A stretch of DNA of 64,000 bases from an uncultured Neglectibacter sp. (GCA_946554335.1 CAMNSA010000002.1:62001-126000); one strand, 5' to 3'; shown: positions 8,016 through 17,644, counted from the stretch's first letter. A program made the numbers and translations. Notes: generated from the sequence alone by a model not told the origin.

Positions 8016-10136
8016 ATGAAGATAGATAAGGGCAGTTTCATCAATGATTTCATAGACAAGAATCTGCGGCAATATTCCATTCCTGTCTATCAGCGCAACT
8101 ATGAGTGGTCAGCGGAACAGTGCGAGAAGCTGTTTGAGGATATTCTTCAGGCGCACCGGCTTGACCGTTTCCACTTTACAGGCTCCGTTGTCTACGAGCT
8201 GCTGAAAACCGAGAATAAGATTGACTACTATGTCATTATCGACGGGCAGCAGCGCATGACGACCATCTACATATTGCTAAAATCACTCATTGATGTCGCT
8301 GAAACGGAGAGCGAGAAAGATACGCTCCGCACTCTGTTGTTCAATCAGGACAAGTTTAAGAAGTACAACATAGACGAGTCCAGCAAGCTAAAGCTCAAGC
8401 CTATCAAGAGCGATAACAATCAGCTTCTGCTGTTGATGGAAGGTCATGTTGACCAGATGGATAAGGCAAGCGGCATTTTCCAGAACTACGACCTGTTCTG
8501 CAAGCTGATCCGCAAGGCGCTGGAAGATGACCCCACTCTCAGTATTGAGAAAATCTACGATGGAATTGAACACCTCTCTTGCGCTATGATAAAGCTGGAG
8601 GAGGAAGAAAAGGGCAAGGAGCAGGAGATTTTCGAGCGGATTAACTCTACCGGGGTCCCGCTGAGCCTTGCAGATAAAATTCGCAACTTTGTCCTTATGA
8701 CAGAGGTGGATCAGGAGCGGCTCTACGAGGACTACTGGCTGGCAACTGAGCAAATGCTCACCAAAGACCAGCTCTCCGGGTTCTTCCTTGACTACCTGAA
8801 CATGAAGACTGATGGGTTTACACGGGAAAAGGAAGCCTACGACAACTTCAAAACGCTGTTCAGGACAAAGCGATATACCAACGAATCCATCTTACAGGAG
8901 ATCCGCCACTATGCCAGGCAGTACCAGATGTTCATGAATGGTGACGCCAAGCTCAGCAACGATGTCAACAAGGCGCTGGACGGGCTTCGCAGACTGAACC
9001 AGACAACGGTTTATCTGTTTTTGTTCCGGGTGTTTGATGATTATGAAGCGCAGGTGATCGACGAAAAGGAACTGGCACGGGTTCTGCACTTGCTACTGAA
9101 TTACAGCATACGCCGTCTGATATGCGAGATTGGTTCAAACTCCCTGCGTGGGTTGTATAAAACTCTCTACACCCGTGTGTTTAACCGGGAGGAGAATAAA
9201 GAACATTACTATGATTCCATCGTTTCCTTCTTGACTCAAATCACTTCAAAGGACGCAATACCGAGCGATGATGAGTTTGTACTTGCGCTCAAAGAGCGAA
9301 ACCTTTATCGCAAGAATGCGCTTTGTAAGTATCTTCTGGTCGCTATTGAAAATCAGGGAAAGGAAAAGGTTGAATCTTCCTCTCTGAGCATAGAGCACAT
9401 CATGCCGCAGAATAAGAACCTTTCCAAAGCATGGCGTGATATGCTGGGGGAAAATTGGGAGCAGATACATGACCGGTATCTTCATACGCTCGGCAACCTT
9501 ACACTAACCGGCTACAACAGCGAGCTGGGAGACCGCCCCTTCGATGAAAAGAAAGCGCTTCTGCAAGACCCCGAAACGCCTACACACATTACGATTCTTT
9601 ATCAGGGCGTGTTGGAACAGGAGATATGGGACGAAGAAATGATCAAAGGGAGAGCCAAGAAGCTCGCAGATAAGATTTTGCAGTTGTTTCCCATTGAAGC
9701 TGCTAAGACCGTGGTGGATTTCAGCGACCCCAGATATAGGGAGTACAAAGCGACCAATCCGGACGACGCAACTTACAAGTATGTCAACTACTACGAACTG
9801 TTGGGCGAAAAGGTTACAGTGGACAGCTTTGCTGTGATGGTGCGTTCCGTAGCAGAAAAGCTCTATGACATGGATAGCACAGTGATAGAGAATATGGCTA
9901 TAAGGGAAGAACCGCTACCTGGCTGGTCAACACCCATCTTTTCCTATGATGAGAGAGCCGTCAAGTACGCAGTTGAATTGAAGAAAGGAACCGGCATTTA
10001 CATTAACTCCGGCTATTCTGCCCACAACTGCGTTTGGATTATCAGGGAGCTTTTGAAGCTACATGACCTGGATATAGAAGAAGATTTTGTTTACAGTGCA
10101 AGGTCTTATAAGAAAGCAGACAAGCAGGAGGCCTGA
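8016..10136 (+). CDS. GmrSD-like (DUF262/DUF1524) endonuclease inside the hsd operon
   Basis: This 706-residue protein has an N-terminal DUF262 (GmrS-like) domain with IPVYQRNYEWS at about residues 22-32 and IIDGQQRMTT at about 73-82. A DUF1524 (GmrD-like) His-Me-finger nuclease domain follows, with IEHIMPQ at about 457-463 and HTLGNLTLTGYNS at about 489-501. The last 130 residues resemble DUF5655-type tails. Single-chain GmrSD enzymes are type IV restriction enzymes that use nucleotides to cut modified DNA. The gene starts 2 bases after the hsdS stop with GGAGG and ends 2 bases before hsdR, so it is translated as part of the type I operon. The target modification is unknown. Confidence 0.88.
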   Translation: MKIDKGSFINDFIDKNLRQYSIPVYQRNYEWSAEQCEKLFEDILQAHRLDRFHFTGSVVYELLKTENKIDYYVIIDGQQRMTTIYILLKSLIDVAETESEKDTLRTLLFNQDKFKKYNIDESSKLKLKPIKSDNNQLLLLMEGHVDQMDKASGIFQNYDLFCKLIRKALEDDPTLSIEKIYDGIEHLSCAMIKLEEEEKGKEQEIFERINSTGVPLSLADKIRNFVLMTEVDQERLYEDYWLATEQMLTKDQLSGFFLDYLNMKTDGFTREKEAYDNFKTLFRTKRYTNESILQEIRHYARQYQMFMNGDAKLSNDVNKALDGLRRLNQTTVYLFLFRVFDDYEAQVIDEKELARVLHLLLNYSIRRLICEIGSNSLRGLYKTLYTRVFNREENKEHYYDSIVSFLTQITSKDAIPSDDEFVLALKERNLYRKNALCKYLLVAIENQGKEKVESSSLSIEHIMPQNKNLSKAWRDMLGENWEQIHDRYLHTLGNLTLTGYNSELGDRPFDEKKALLQDPETPTHITILYQGVLEQEIWDEEMIKGRAKKLADKILQLFPIEAAKTVVDFSDPRYREYKATNPDDATYKYVNYYELLGEKVTVDSFAVMVRSVAEKLYDMDSTVIENMAIREEPLPGWSTPIFSYDERAVKYAVELKKGTGIYINSGYSAHNCVWIIRELLKLHDLDIEEDFVYSARSYKKADKQEA

Positions 10137-10138
10137 CA

Positions 10139-13100
10139 ATGGATAAGTCGGAGAAGCGCTTTGAGCGGGATATAGAGTCCTTTCTGATTTCCGAAGAAGG
10201 CGGTTATGTTCAGTTTAACGGACAGGACGCAGCTGGAAATTGGGTAAAAACTAGGCAGCATGATCTTGACAGATGTATCTATATGGATGTGCTGTGCGAG
10301 TTTATTGCCCAGACACAGCCGAAGGAATGGGCGAAATATCAAAAGTTCTACGGTGAGAAAGCGGCAGACAAGCTCTATCATCGATTGGAAACCACGATCT
10401 CCAATCAGGGCTTGCTCTATGTCCTTAGAAATGGCATTGAAGATATGGGTTGCAAATTGCGTGTCTGCTATTTCAAGCCTGAGTCTGAATTGAATCCGCT
10501 GGCAACAGAGCGATATGAAGCGAATGTCCTCGGCTGCACACGACAGTTCCGTTATTCTCCGGCTCACAATAACACCATTGACATGGTTTTGTCCGTCAAT
10601 GGCATTCCTGTTGTGGCTCTGGAGCTGAAAAACCAGCTCACAGGTCAGGATTATCTATGCGCCATTAAACAGTTCCGTACAGATCGCAGTTCCAAAGAGT
10701 TCTGCTTCCGTATGAACCATCGCTTCCTTGTCTATTTTGCGGTAGATCTCTATGAGGCGTGGATGACAACACAGCTTGCAGATGACCACACCCGCTTTCT
10801 GCCTTTTAATCAGGGGTCCAATGGTGCAGGAGTGACTGGCGGAGCTGGAAATCCCGAAAACCCTGATGGGTACATGACCCATTACTTATGGGAGGAAGTT
10901 CTCCAAAGAGATAGTCTATTAGACTTGCTCCATCGCTTTATCTCCTATGTCAAGGAGAAAGAGGAAGTGATGGTCAAAGGTGTTACGAAGACTGTCACCA
11001 AGGAAAAGATGATCTTCCCCCGTTATCATCAGTACGATGTGGTCAAGAAGGTGCTGAGTGATGTGCGGGAGCATGGGGTTGGACGAAATTATCTGATTCA
11101 ACACTCGGCGGGAAGCGGCAAATCGAACAGCATTGCCTGGATCGCCTACCGCCTTGCGTCGCTCCACGACGCAGAGAACAACGGGCTTTTCCATTCGGTC
11201 ATTGTCGTTACTAACAGAGTGGTGCTTGACGGGCAGCTCCAGGACACAATCAACAGCTTTGAACATCAGGTGGGCCTTGTAGAAGCCATTGATGACAAAA
11301 AGAACTCCCGCAGCCTTGCGGAAGCCATCAACGATAAGAAGCGTATTATCATCTGTACGATTCAGAAGTTCCTGTTTGCCTATAAGGATATGGAAAGATA
11401 CAACGGCAGGCGCTTTGCTATCATTATAGATGAAGCTCATCAGGGCCAAAACGGTGAAAGCGCAAAAACGCTTCGCCGTAGCCTCATTGACATGGGCGTA
11501 GCCATCAAAGAGTATGCTGAGGAAGCCGGAATTGATGAAAGCGAAGTCGATCTGACAGACGAGTATGTTGCTGCGGTCATCGGGCAGGGCAAGCATGAAA
11601 ACCAGTCCTTCTTTGCATTTACCGCTACCCCGCAAGAACAGACATTGGAGCTGTTTGGCACTTCCGTACCGGGCACAGCACAGAAGGTCCCTTTCCATGT
11701 GTACTCCATGCGGCAGGCAATAGAAGAAAAGTATATCCTTGATGTTCTTGCGAACTACACGACAGTCAAGGAAGCCTTCAAACTCATTCGTGTGTCCGCA
11801 GATAACCCCGAGCTGATTGAGTCTGCTACTTCCCGTGCGCTGTTCAAATACTATAAGGAGCATGGCTATACCATTGCCCAAAAGACCGAAATGATAATGG
11901 CAAACTTCCTCGAAAACGGTCGCTATCAGATCGGAGGTAAAGGAAAAGCAATGGTCGTGGCTGATAGCCGGGCCAATGCCGTGCGTTATTATCTTGCAAT
12001 TAAGAAATACCTGACGGAACACCCGGAGGAGAGTGCCGGTTGCGATGTCATGGTTGCTTTCTCTGGGGAAATCACCCTTGATGACTACCCATCCGAAAAG
12101 CCCTACACCGAAGCAACAATGAACCTTGACGAAAAGGGAAAATTCATTACCACAGATAAGCAGTTCAGAAAGGCGTTCCACAGCAGTCAGTATAATATCC
12201 TTGTGGTAGCGAACAAGTACCAGACCGGTTTCGATGAGCCGTTGCTTCATTCCATGTATGTCGATAAGAAGCTTCAAAATGTCACTGCGGTTCAAACGCT
12301 TTCACGGCTCAACCGAACCGCTGCTGGTAAGAACAGTACCTTTGTGCTTGACTTCGAGAATACAGCCGAGGATATTAAGGCAGCCTTCCAGCCTTTCTAT
12401 GACTCTACCATCATGGAGGGCGATACTGATCTTAACAAGGTCTATGATCTCAGAAATAAGATCAGCGACTATATGCTCTACAACATGACAGATGTTGAGA
12501 CTTTCAACACCTTTATGCGGTCCCAGGCGCAGAAGGGCCAGGACGCTGCTGCTTTGGGTCGCCTCGCAAGTATGTTCCGCCCTGTGATTGAACGGTACAA
12601 AGACCTGCCAGACGATGATAAGGACATGGCACGGGATTATATCAAGAAGTTCAACAAAGCATATTCCTATATTACACAGCTCGTCCGGCTCCACGATAAG
12701 GATTTGTTCAACGAGTTCCAGTATACGACCCATCTGGGCCGGCTGCTGCCTCGCCGCCATGTCGAAATCGTAGACATCGACGATAAAATCAAGCTGGAAT
12801 ACGCTTCGCTGAAAGAAACATTCAGCGGCGCAATTCTCCTGGACGAAAAGCCTCCTGTTATTGTGCCAAAGAACGATTTATCCGCAAAAGTACCAAGTAA
12901 GAAGAAGGATACACTGCAAAGTATCATCGACAAGGTCAATGAACGGTTCAATGGCGACTTTACCGAATCTGACCGAGTAATCATCGAGGGCATTTACCAG
13001 ATGTTCATGCGGGACTCAGAGGTTAAGAAATTCAAGAAGTACGCCAGGGATAACAGTACTGAAATGTTCGTAAAATCGCTGTTCCCTGATAAGTTCAAGG

Positions 13101-13228
13101 ACATAGTGACCCAATGCTTTTTGGAGAACAATGATTCTTTTGCCAAGCTGTTCAATGACCCCGAGTTCTATCAGAAAGTGGAAGAAGCGATGGCTGCGGA
13201 ACTCTATAAGGCTCTGAGAAAGGACTGA
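10139..13228 (+). CDS. hsdR: Type I restriction-modification endonuclease/translocase subunit HsdR
   Basis: This 1029-residue protein has the family architecture in order. A PD-(D/E)xK nuclease domain contains IPVVALELKNQL at about residues 155-166. A superfamily 2 translocase has Walker A HSAGSGKSNS at about 321-330, a DEAH box (IIIDEAHQGQ) at about 428-437 and motif III FTATP at about 492. Motifs V/VI include YQTGFDEP and QTLSRLNRT. A helical C-terminus binds HsdM. It cuts unmethylated DNA after ATP-driven translocation. CAGGAGG just upstream supports the ATG. All motifs look intact, so the system is probably active. Confidence 0.95.
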   Translation: MDKSEKRFERDIESFLISEEGGYVQFNGQDAAGNWVKTRQHDLDRCIYMDVLCEFIAQTQPKEWAKYQKFYGEKAADKLYHRLETTISNQGLLYVLRNGIEDMGCKLRVCYFKPESELNPLATERYEANVLGCTRQFRYSPAHNNTIDMVLSVNGIPVVALELKNQLTGQDYLCAIKQFRTDRSSKEFCFRMNHRFLVYFAVDLYEAWMTTQLADDHTRFLPFNQGSNGAGVTGGAGNPENPDGYMTHYLWEEVLQRDSLLDLLHRFISYVKEKEEVMVKGVTKTVTKEKMIFPRYHQYDVVKKVLSDVREHGVGRNYLIQHSAGSGKSNSIAWIAYRLASLHDAENNGLFHSVIVVTNRVVLDGQLQDTINSFEHQVGLVEAIDDKKNSRSLAEAINDKKRIIICTIQKFLFAYKDMERYNGRRFAIIIDEAHQGQNGESAKTLRRSLIDMGVAIKEYAEEAGIDESEVDLTDEYVAAVIGQGKHENQSFFAFTATPQEQTLELFGTSVPGTAQKVPFHVYSMRQAIEEKYILDVLANYTTVKEAFKLIRVSADNPELIESATSRALFKYYKEHGYTIAQKTEMIMANFLENGRYQIGGKGKAMVVADSRANAVRYYLAIKKYLTEHPEESAGCDVMVAFSGEITLDDYPSEKPYTEATMNLDEKGKFITTDKQFRKAFHSSQYNILVVANKYQTGFDEPLLHSMYVDKKLQNVTAVQTLSRLNRTAAGKNSTFVLDFENTAEDIKAAFQPFYDSTIMEGDTDLNKVYDLRNKISDYMLYNMTDVETFNTFMRSQAQKGQDAAALGRLASMFRPVIERYKDLPDDDKDMARDYIKKFNKAYSYITQLVRLHDKDLFNEFQYTTHLGRLLPRRHVEIVDIDDKIKLEYASLKETFSGAILLDEKPPVIVPKNDLSAKVPSKKKDTLQSIIDKVNERFNGDFTESDRVIIEGIYQMFMRDSEVKKFKKYARDNSTEMFVKSLFPDKFKDIVTQCFLENNDSFAKLFNDPEFYQKVEEAMAAELYKALRKD

Positions 13229-13412
13229 GCATAATTGTATCCTATGGAACAAGTTTTTACATTCCTCCCATGTCCCTAATCTGTTGAAGCCTCCGGTATC
13301 TTTATGCCGCCACCCTGATTCTGTGTCAAAGTGAAGGTTCAGGCGATACATATTTAATATAATGGTAACTCTCAGTTTGCGGGTACAATATAGTCATACT
13401 GGAGGGGTTGCC

Positions 13413-13721
13413 ATGGATATAAATGCACGGATAAGAGAATTGCTAAATCGGCGTGGCTGGACGCCATACCGGCTTGCTAAGGAGTGCGGAGTGTCAGACG
13501 CAACCATCGGGAACATTTTCCGTAGAAATACTGTTCCTTCTATGGCAACTCTTGAAGCCATTTGTCGAGGATTTGGAATAACACTCTCCCAGTTCTTCGC
13601 TGAAAACGACAGCGTTGAGCTTTCCCCTGAACTCCAGGAGCTATTTAACGATTGGGCCAACCTCACCACCGAGCAAAAGCAAGTTATTCGACAGACAATG
13701 AAGGTCATGCTTAAGGATTAA
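13413..13721 (+). CDS. XRE-family regulator
   Basis: This 102-residue protein has a Cro/CI helix-turn-helix at about residues 4-60 (RLAKECGVSDATIGNIFRR) and a short C-terminal helix (LTTEQKQVIRQTMKVML). ATG 13413 follows GGAGGGG; the frame opens earlier at 13362 but without a binding site. A TATAAT at 13358 could be its -10, though no good -35 partner is seen. It stands alone after hsdR and ends in the strong terminator at 13799. Similar monocistronic regulators are common in clostridial elements. Its target is unknown. Confidence 0.82.
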   Translation: MDINARIRELLNRRGWTPYRLAKECGVSDATIGNIFRRNTVPSMATLEAICRGFGITLSQFFAENDSVELSPELQELFNDWANLTTEQKQVIRQTMKVMLKD

Positions 13722-13798
13722 GCTCTTGCTCGGGATTCATCTTTCGGTTCGGAGTTTCAGCAGCCCATCAACCACTTTTCATTGGACAGATAAAGGAA

Positions 13799-13835
13799 GG
13801 TCATCATGCGGTTCCCCGCATGGTGACCTTTTTTT
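13799..13835 (+). terminator. Intrinsic terminator after the XRE gene
   Basis: A 13-bp stem (GGTCATCATGCGG/CCGCATGGTGACC, one wobble pair) with loop TTCC is followed by seven T. It ends transcription from 13413 and meets the converging gene at 13834. Confidence 0.88.
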
Positions 13836-14427
13836 ATTCAGCTAACTGTGACGGATCGGGAAGGTCTATATCTCGCATAGCCTTGTCACGGTATCGTTCA
13901 AGGAGGTCTTCACATTTCCATGCTCTCCATTTTGGCATAATCGCTTCGAGATAATACCAAATCATATCATCATCGTCATCTAAGGTATCATCAAAGTCTT
14001 CCCTTCCTTCACGCCAGGTCCAATATGAATCTTCGTCTATAAGTACGACATCTTCTTGTACACCATCATGCCAGTGAAACTTCGACACATATATGTCGTT
14101 TTCCTCGACGGCATACCAGACAGTGTCATGAGAAAGTTCCACCGCTCTTAATATGGCCTGTATTGGATACTGCCACCGAGTTGTAAATTTGATTTCATAT
14201 AACCCATTATCCTGCTTTTTCCATGAAAAGCCATTACCGTAATATATGTGTTCTCCGTATTGCTCCCTGTATTCCGGCTCACCGAGGGATTGAATACCAA
14301 ACAGTTTATTAAATGAAATGTACGGCTCCTCCAAAACCTTGTCAGGCGAAATCGGAGAGTAATCAATAAAATAGGTGTTCAGGACCTCTTTGGTACATAC
14401 AACTCTGTTGTTTACATAGTTTGCCAC
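13834..14427 (-). CDS. Unknown protein, possibly Api92-like ferredoxin-fold
   Basis: This 197-residue protein starts MANYVNNRVVCT, similar to the opening of Api92-like/DUF1281 phage proteins with a ferredoxin-like fold. That resemblance is weak. The middle is rich in Trp/Tyr (SWKKQDNGLYEIKFTTRWQYP) and there is a strongly acidic run (EDFDDTLDDDDDM) near residue 150. No catalytic motif is seen. It is the last gene of the leftward operon that carries the YolD-like protein and Y-family polymerase, 6 bases after the YolD stop. A role in DNA metabolism or as a DNA mimic is possible but unsupported. Confidence 0.6.
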   Translation of the reverse strand: MANYVNNRVVCTKEVLNTYFIDYSPISPDKVLEEPYISFNKLFGIQSLGEPEYREQYGEHIYYGNGFSWKKQDNGLYEIKFTTRWQYPIQAILRAVELSHDTVWYAVEENDIYVSKFHWHDGVQEDVVLIDEDSYWTWREGREDFDDTLDDDDDMIWYYLEAIMPKWRAWKCEDLLERYRDKAMRDIDLPDPSQLAE

Positions 14428-14433
14428 TGTACT

Positions 14434-14847
14434 TTATTTCCCCCTGTCTATTGAGAGAATATTTGCAAATGGAATAGAAAGACCAGATTCTATTACAAGC
14501 GCTTCGTCGTATACCAGAACCTTCATTATCTTGCCCGTGTATTCTCGGTACACCCCGCCGTCTTTGAACTGATCCGGTTCAAAGTAATGAACAGTGACCT
14601 CCGGGTGTTCATTAATGTGATCCTGCAAGTAACCAAGCTGCTCATTAAGTAAAGTCAACTCGTCTTCGCCCAGCTCTATTTTCTGGTCAGTGACCCTTGC
14701 AGACTCCGCCACCAGATCATCATAGCCGGTCAACGCAGCAAAGGGGGAGAACTGTGCTGCCCGATTGAGCCGTGACATCTGAGGTCGCTTGGGAGATACA
14801 TGGTGCGGACGGTTAAAGATGTCCTTATATTCGTCTTTTCCGCTCAC
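14434..14847 (-). CDS. YolD-like protein
   Basis: This 137-residue protein has the YolD core YKDIFNRPHHVSPKRPQMSR followed by NRAAQFSPFAALTGYDD, and a C-terminal beta domain (GKIMKVLVYDEALVI). YolD-like genes are regularly found next to UvrX/UmuC-type Y-family polymerases in Bacillota elements and are thought to assist or regulate them, by analogy with UmuD. Here the gene follows the polymerase by 13 bases on the same strand, which supports the pairing. Confidence 0.85.
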   Translation of the reverse strand: MSGKDEYKDIFNRPHHVSPKRPQMSRLNRAAQFSPFAALTGYDDLVAESARVTDQKIELGEDELTLLNEQLGYLQDHINEHPEVTVHYFEPDQFKDGGVYREYTGKIMKVLVYDEALVIESGLSIPFANILSIDRGK

Positions 14848-14860
14848 ATCATCACCCCGT

Positions 14861-16387
14861 TTACGCCTTATGACCGCCGATTTGCTTGTTGCGCTCCATA
14901 GCGGTGGACTCCTTTTTCATATTCAAGCCTTTGACGATGGCATTTTTCCCGTATCGATCCCGAATGTTGATGAGGGCTTTCTGAATTTTCAGTTCTCGTT
15001 CCAGCTCGTCCTCCTCGGCTTTTCGCTCCTGATCCAATGCCTCATAGTCAGTGAATAAGTCAAGCTGTTCTACGACGGGAGCGGAGGATTCCGCTTCGCT
15101 TTCCAAAACCAAGTGGGTAACGGCAACGGTAAATCGCCGGACTAAGAGATTCTTATCCACAATGCTATCGTAAATAGCCGCTGCTGCTTCCACAATTTTG
15201 TTGGTTGAAGAAGTGAATCTGCCCAATTTCTCTGAGCCATGCGCTGCCTTGGGAACTTGACGCCCGTAGTGGTCTGATACGATGGCTCCCTTATACTTGG
15301 CGGCTCGCTTGGAATCGGTGAGGTTCTCTATATCATAGCCTACATCGAGTACCACCTGATCGGTGAATAAGCCAGCCCGAACAAGGTCAATTGAGAGCTG
15401 GTCTGCCATTTCCATGACCACCGTTTTGCCCTGTTCGGCAGAGTAAGGACAGGATAGGACCTGTCCTTGACTGAGGCTTTTTGACTCAGGCTTATACGCC
15501 TTACAATCGGCAATTACGGTAGGTTCCCAGCCCCATGCGTGATCTATGAGCAGCTCTGCGTTTACTCCAAAGAGTTTATAGAGCAAATTCTCGTTGTAGT
15601 AATCGGAATCTTTGCCCTCCGAACAGCGAGCTATATCGCCCATCGTATAGAGTCCATTTTGTTCCAGTTTTCGGGCAATACCGTGACCAACACGCCAGAA
15701 ATCCGTTAAAGGCTTGTGCGTCCACAGTTTATCCCGATAGCTCATCTCGTCCAGTTCCGCAATACGCACACCGTCCTTGTCAGCGGGGATATGCTTAGCG
15801 ACAATATCCATAGCGATCTTGGCGAGAAACATATTGCTGCCGATCCCTGCGGTGGCGGTAATTCGGGTTTCTTTTAATACTTCCCGAATAAGAAACATGG
15901 CAAAGTCGTGAGCTGTCATGTGGTAAGTAGACAAGTAGGGCGTGGCGTCGATGAAAACTTCGTCGATTGAATAGACCAAAATATCGTCAAAGGAAACATA
16001 GCGCATATAGATTTCAACGATACTCTTGCTGTATTCCATGTAGTAAGCCATTCTGGGAGGAGCTATCACAATGTCAAGCTCTAAAGAAGGATCGCTTGCC
16101 AGCTCTGAGCCAAATATGGATTTACCCCTGAACCGGTGTTCGGGGGCTTTCCTTTGTCTTTCTCTGTTGACTTCTTTTATTCGTTGCTTCGCTTCAAACA
16201 ATCGTGCTCTGCCAGATATACCGTGTGCTTTAAGTGAAGGCGAAACGGCAAGGCAGATGGTTTTGTCTGTCCGGCTTTCATCGGCGACCACCAGATTAGC
16301 GTCTAGCGGGTCCAAGCCACGCTCAGCGGCTTCGACGGAAGCGTAGAAACTTTTCAGGTCGATTGCGATATAGGTTTTCTCTGCCAT
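14861..16387 (-). CDS. Y-family DNA polymerase (UvrX/UmuC-like)
   Basis: This 508-residue protein is a translesion polymerase. IAIDLKSFYASVEA at residues 6-19 carries the first metal-binding Asp. YSIDEVFIDATPYL at about residues 139-152 carries the catalytic SxDE pair. The helix-hairpin-helix region follows (ELDEMSYRDKLWTHKPLTDF). The little-finger domain lies at about 290-440, and the tail is charged. It copies past lesions in damaged DNA and probably uses the sliding clamp. It is the third gene of a leftward operon starting at the XRE repressor, so it would be induced when that repressor is inactivated. Confidence 0.93.
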   Translation of the reverse strand: MAEKTYIAIDLKSFYASVEAAERGLDPLDANLVVADESRTDKTICLAVSPSLKAHGISGRARLFEAKQRIKEVNRERQRKAPEHRFRGKSIFGSELASDPSLELDIVIAPPRMAYYMEYSKSIVEIYMRYVSFDDILVYSIDEVFIDATPYLSTYHMTAHDFAMFLIREVLKETRITATAGIGSNMFLAKIAMDIVAKHIPADKDGVRIAELDEMSYRDKLWTHKPLTDFWRVGHGIARKLEQNGLYTMGDIARCSEGKDSDYYNENLLYKLFGVNAELLIDHAWGWEPTVIADCKAYKPESKSLSQGQVLSCPYSAEQGKTVVMEMADQLSIDLVRAGLFTDQVVLDVGYDIENLTDSKRAAKYKGAIVSDHYGRQVPKAAHGSEKLGRFTSSTNKIVEAAAAIYDSIVDKNLLVRRFTVAVTHLVLESEAESSAPVVEQLDLFTDYEALDQERKAEEDELERELKIQKALINIRDRYGKNAIVKGLNMKKESTAMERNKQIGGHKA

Positions 16388-16420
16388 TGCTTCACCTCCT
16401 TGCCTTGTCTGATGTAAGGA

Positions 16421-16579
16421 CTATTTCTTGTCCCAACCGTCGTTAATGTAGTTCTTAAACTCCTGAATCTCTTGTTCGGTCGCCGGGCGAATGTCTGGCT
16501 TGCCGCAGTCCGGGCATGAATCGACTTTTCCTTCACGACAGAAGGTGAAATGACAGTTCTTGCAATGATAGATTTTCAT
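16421..16579 (-). CDS. Small zinc-ribbon protein
   Basis: This 52-residue protein has two CxxC knuckles (CKNC near residue 6 and CPDCG near residue 22) plus a further Cys/His pair (CHFTFC), forming a rubredoxin-like zinc ribbon. The tail is charged (QEIQEFKNYINDGWDKK). GGAGG about 9 bases before the ATG at 16579 supports translation. It lies between the ImmA-type peptidase and the polymerase. The plus arm of the module has a comparable zinc-ribbon protein after its own peptidase. The function is unknown. Confidence 0.75.
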   Translation of the reverse strand: MKIYHCKNCHFTFCREGKVDSCPDCGKPDIRPATEQEIQEFKNYINDGWDKK

Positions 16580-16602
16580 GGGTAATGCCTCCAGGCAAGA
16601 AA

Positions 16603-17136
16603 TCAGTTTAGGTCTGGCTTAATGTCTTTGAAGAAATCGCTCCGAGGCTCCATGGGAAGCCGTAAATCATAGCCGAGCCGAATCAGTTCTTGCAGTTTAA
16701 TGAGCATGAGATTGATTTCAGTATTCATCATCTTGGCGATCTGGACCACATCATAACCGTCCCTTGCATATCCAAGGCATTCGTCTGTGTCAATCAGAAC
16801 ATGGGAAGCGAATGCGTTTGCTTCATATTCCATTCTGTTTTGCATTCTGAAAAGCTCGAACTCCTTGAAACCCTCGCCTTTAGCTTGGTCACGGTGAATA
16901 ATATCATGTGCCAGTTCATGGCCGGCTACCATTTGGGTCAGGTACTCGTCCATTCGAGAGTTCAGAAACATCGCTCTGTGCTTCCAGCGGTAGATATACA
17001 TACCAAGCAGGTCCTTGAAATTGTCAGTGACGACTACATCTACACCTGTTTCTTCAGCCAGTATAAGTGTATTCCTTGTTCCATAATGCTGCACAAGGTT
17101 GTTTGCTCTCTTGTATAAATCATGAGAGTTAATCAA
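16603..17136 (-). CDS. ImmA/IrrE-type metallopeptidase
   Basis: This 177-residue protein has the zinc site AGHELAHDIIH at about residues 66-76 and the third-ligand helix RMEYEANAFASHVLI at about 101-115. The TTG at 17136 is chosen because GGGGGTGATC, a near-perfect ribosome binding site, lies directly upstream; an ATG 10 codons earlier would include it in the coding region. In ICEBs1, ImmA cleaves the repressor ImmR after DNA damage. Here the repressor gene is immediately upstream at 17204 in the same operon, so it is the probable substrate. Confidence 0.88.
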   Translation of the reverse strand: MINSHDLYKRANNLVQHYGTRNTLILAEETGVDVVVTDNFKDLLGMYIYRWKHRAMFLNSRMDEYLTQMVAGHELAHDIIHRDQAKGEGFKEFELFRMQNRMEYEANAFASHVLIDTDECLGYARDGYDVVQIAKMMNTEINLMLIKLQELIRLGYDLRLPMEPRSDFFKDIKPDLN

Positions 17137-17203
17137 AAAGATCACCCCCAGCGGGAAATAGTTCAATAAGAATGTATCACAGGCTATGTACTATAAAAGG
17201 GAC

Positions 17204-17608
17204 TTACCTCTTATATTTGTTCGGAGCGTACTTCTTGTTCTCCTCTTTTGCCTTCCAGTAATACTCCTGCAAGGTCTTCATGACACCATCAAGGTCATCG
17301 TCTGAAAGGCTGCCACCGGCAAAAAGACCACCCATCTCCGCAACAAGCTGTTCCGCCTGTTTTTTTCCACTGTACCCATAGCGTGACTGAGCCTCAGAAA
17401 TAAAAGTGTCGCCCTCATTGTAGAGAGCTTCCACAGATACGCCGAGGATTTCCGCAAGGCGTGTGTATACGCCCCTGTCCTGCGGGTAAGTCTTGCCCTT
17501 TTCGTAGTTGCTGATGGTATTGAAGCCAAGTCCAGCTTTTTCGGCGAGTTCTTTTTGCGTGAGGTGCTGCTCCATACGGAGAGCACGGAGCTTTTCACCG
17601 AACTTCAT
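17204..17608 (-). CDS. XRE repressor of the control module (ImmR-like)
   Basis: This 134-residue protein has a Cro/CI helix-turn-helix at residues 4-60 (LTQKELAEKAGLGFNTISNY) and a C-terminal part (AEQLVAEMGGLFAGGSLSDDDLDGVMKTLQEYYW) of the kind found in ImmA-sensitive repressors. GGAGG precedes ATG 17608. It faces the plus-strand gene at 17810. Several TCACAA-N5-TTGTGA sites lie between them, so it probably represses both directions, including itself, the peptidase and the polymerase. That binding is inferred. Confidence 0.88.
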   Translation of the reverse strand: MKFGEKLRALRMEQHLTQKELAEKAGLGFNTISNYEKGKTYPQDRGVYTRLAEILGVSVEALYNEGDTFISEAQSRYGYSGKKQAEQLVAEMGGLFAGGSLSDDDLDGVMKTLQEYYWKAKEENKKYAPNKYKR

Positions 17609-17627
17609 ATCCGCTTCCTCCATTCAC

Positions 17628-17644
17628 TCACAAATTACTTGTGA
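17628..17644. promoter_or_regulatory. Operator O1 (perfect dyad)
   Basis: TCACAA-ATTAC-TTGTGA is a perfect inverted repeat with a 5-base spacer, 20 bases upstream of the repressor start. It probably mediates autoregulation. Confidence 0.75.

Noticed and set aside
10919-12295. 458-residue minus-strand reading frame
   Set aside because: Fully antisense to hsdR, whose motifs are intact; it is a shadow of codon bias.
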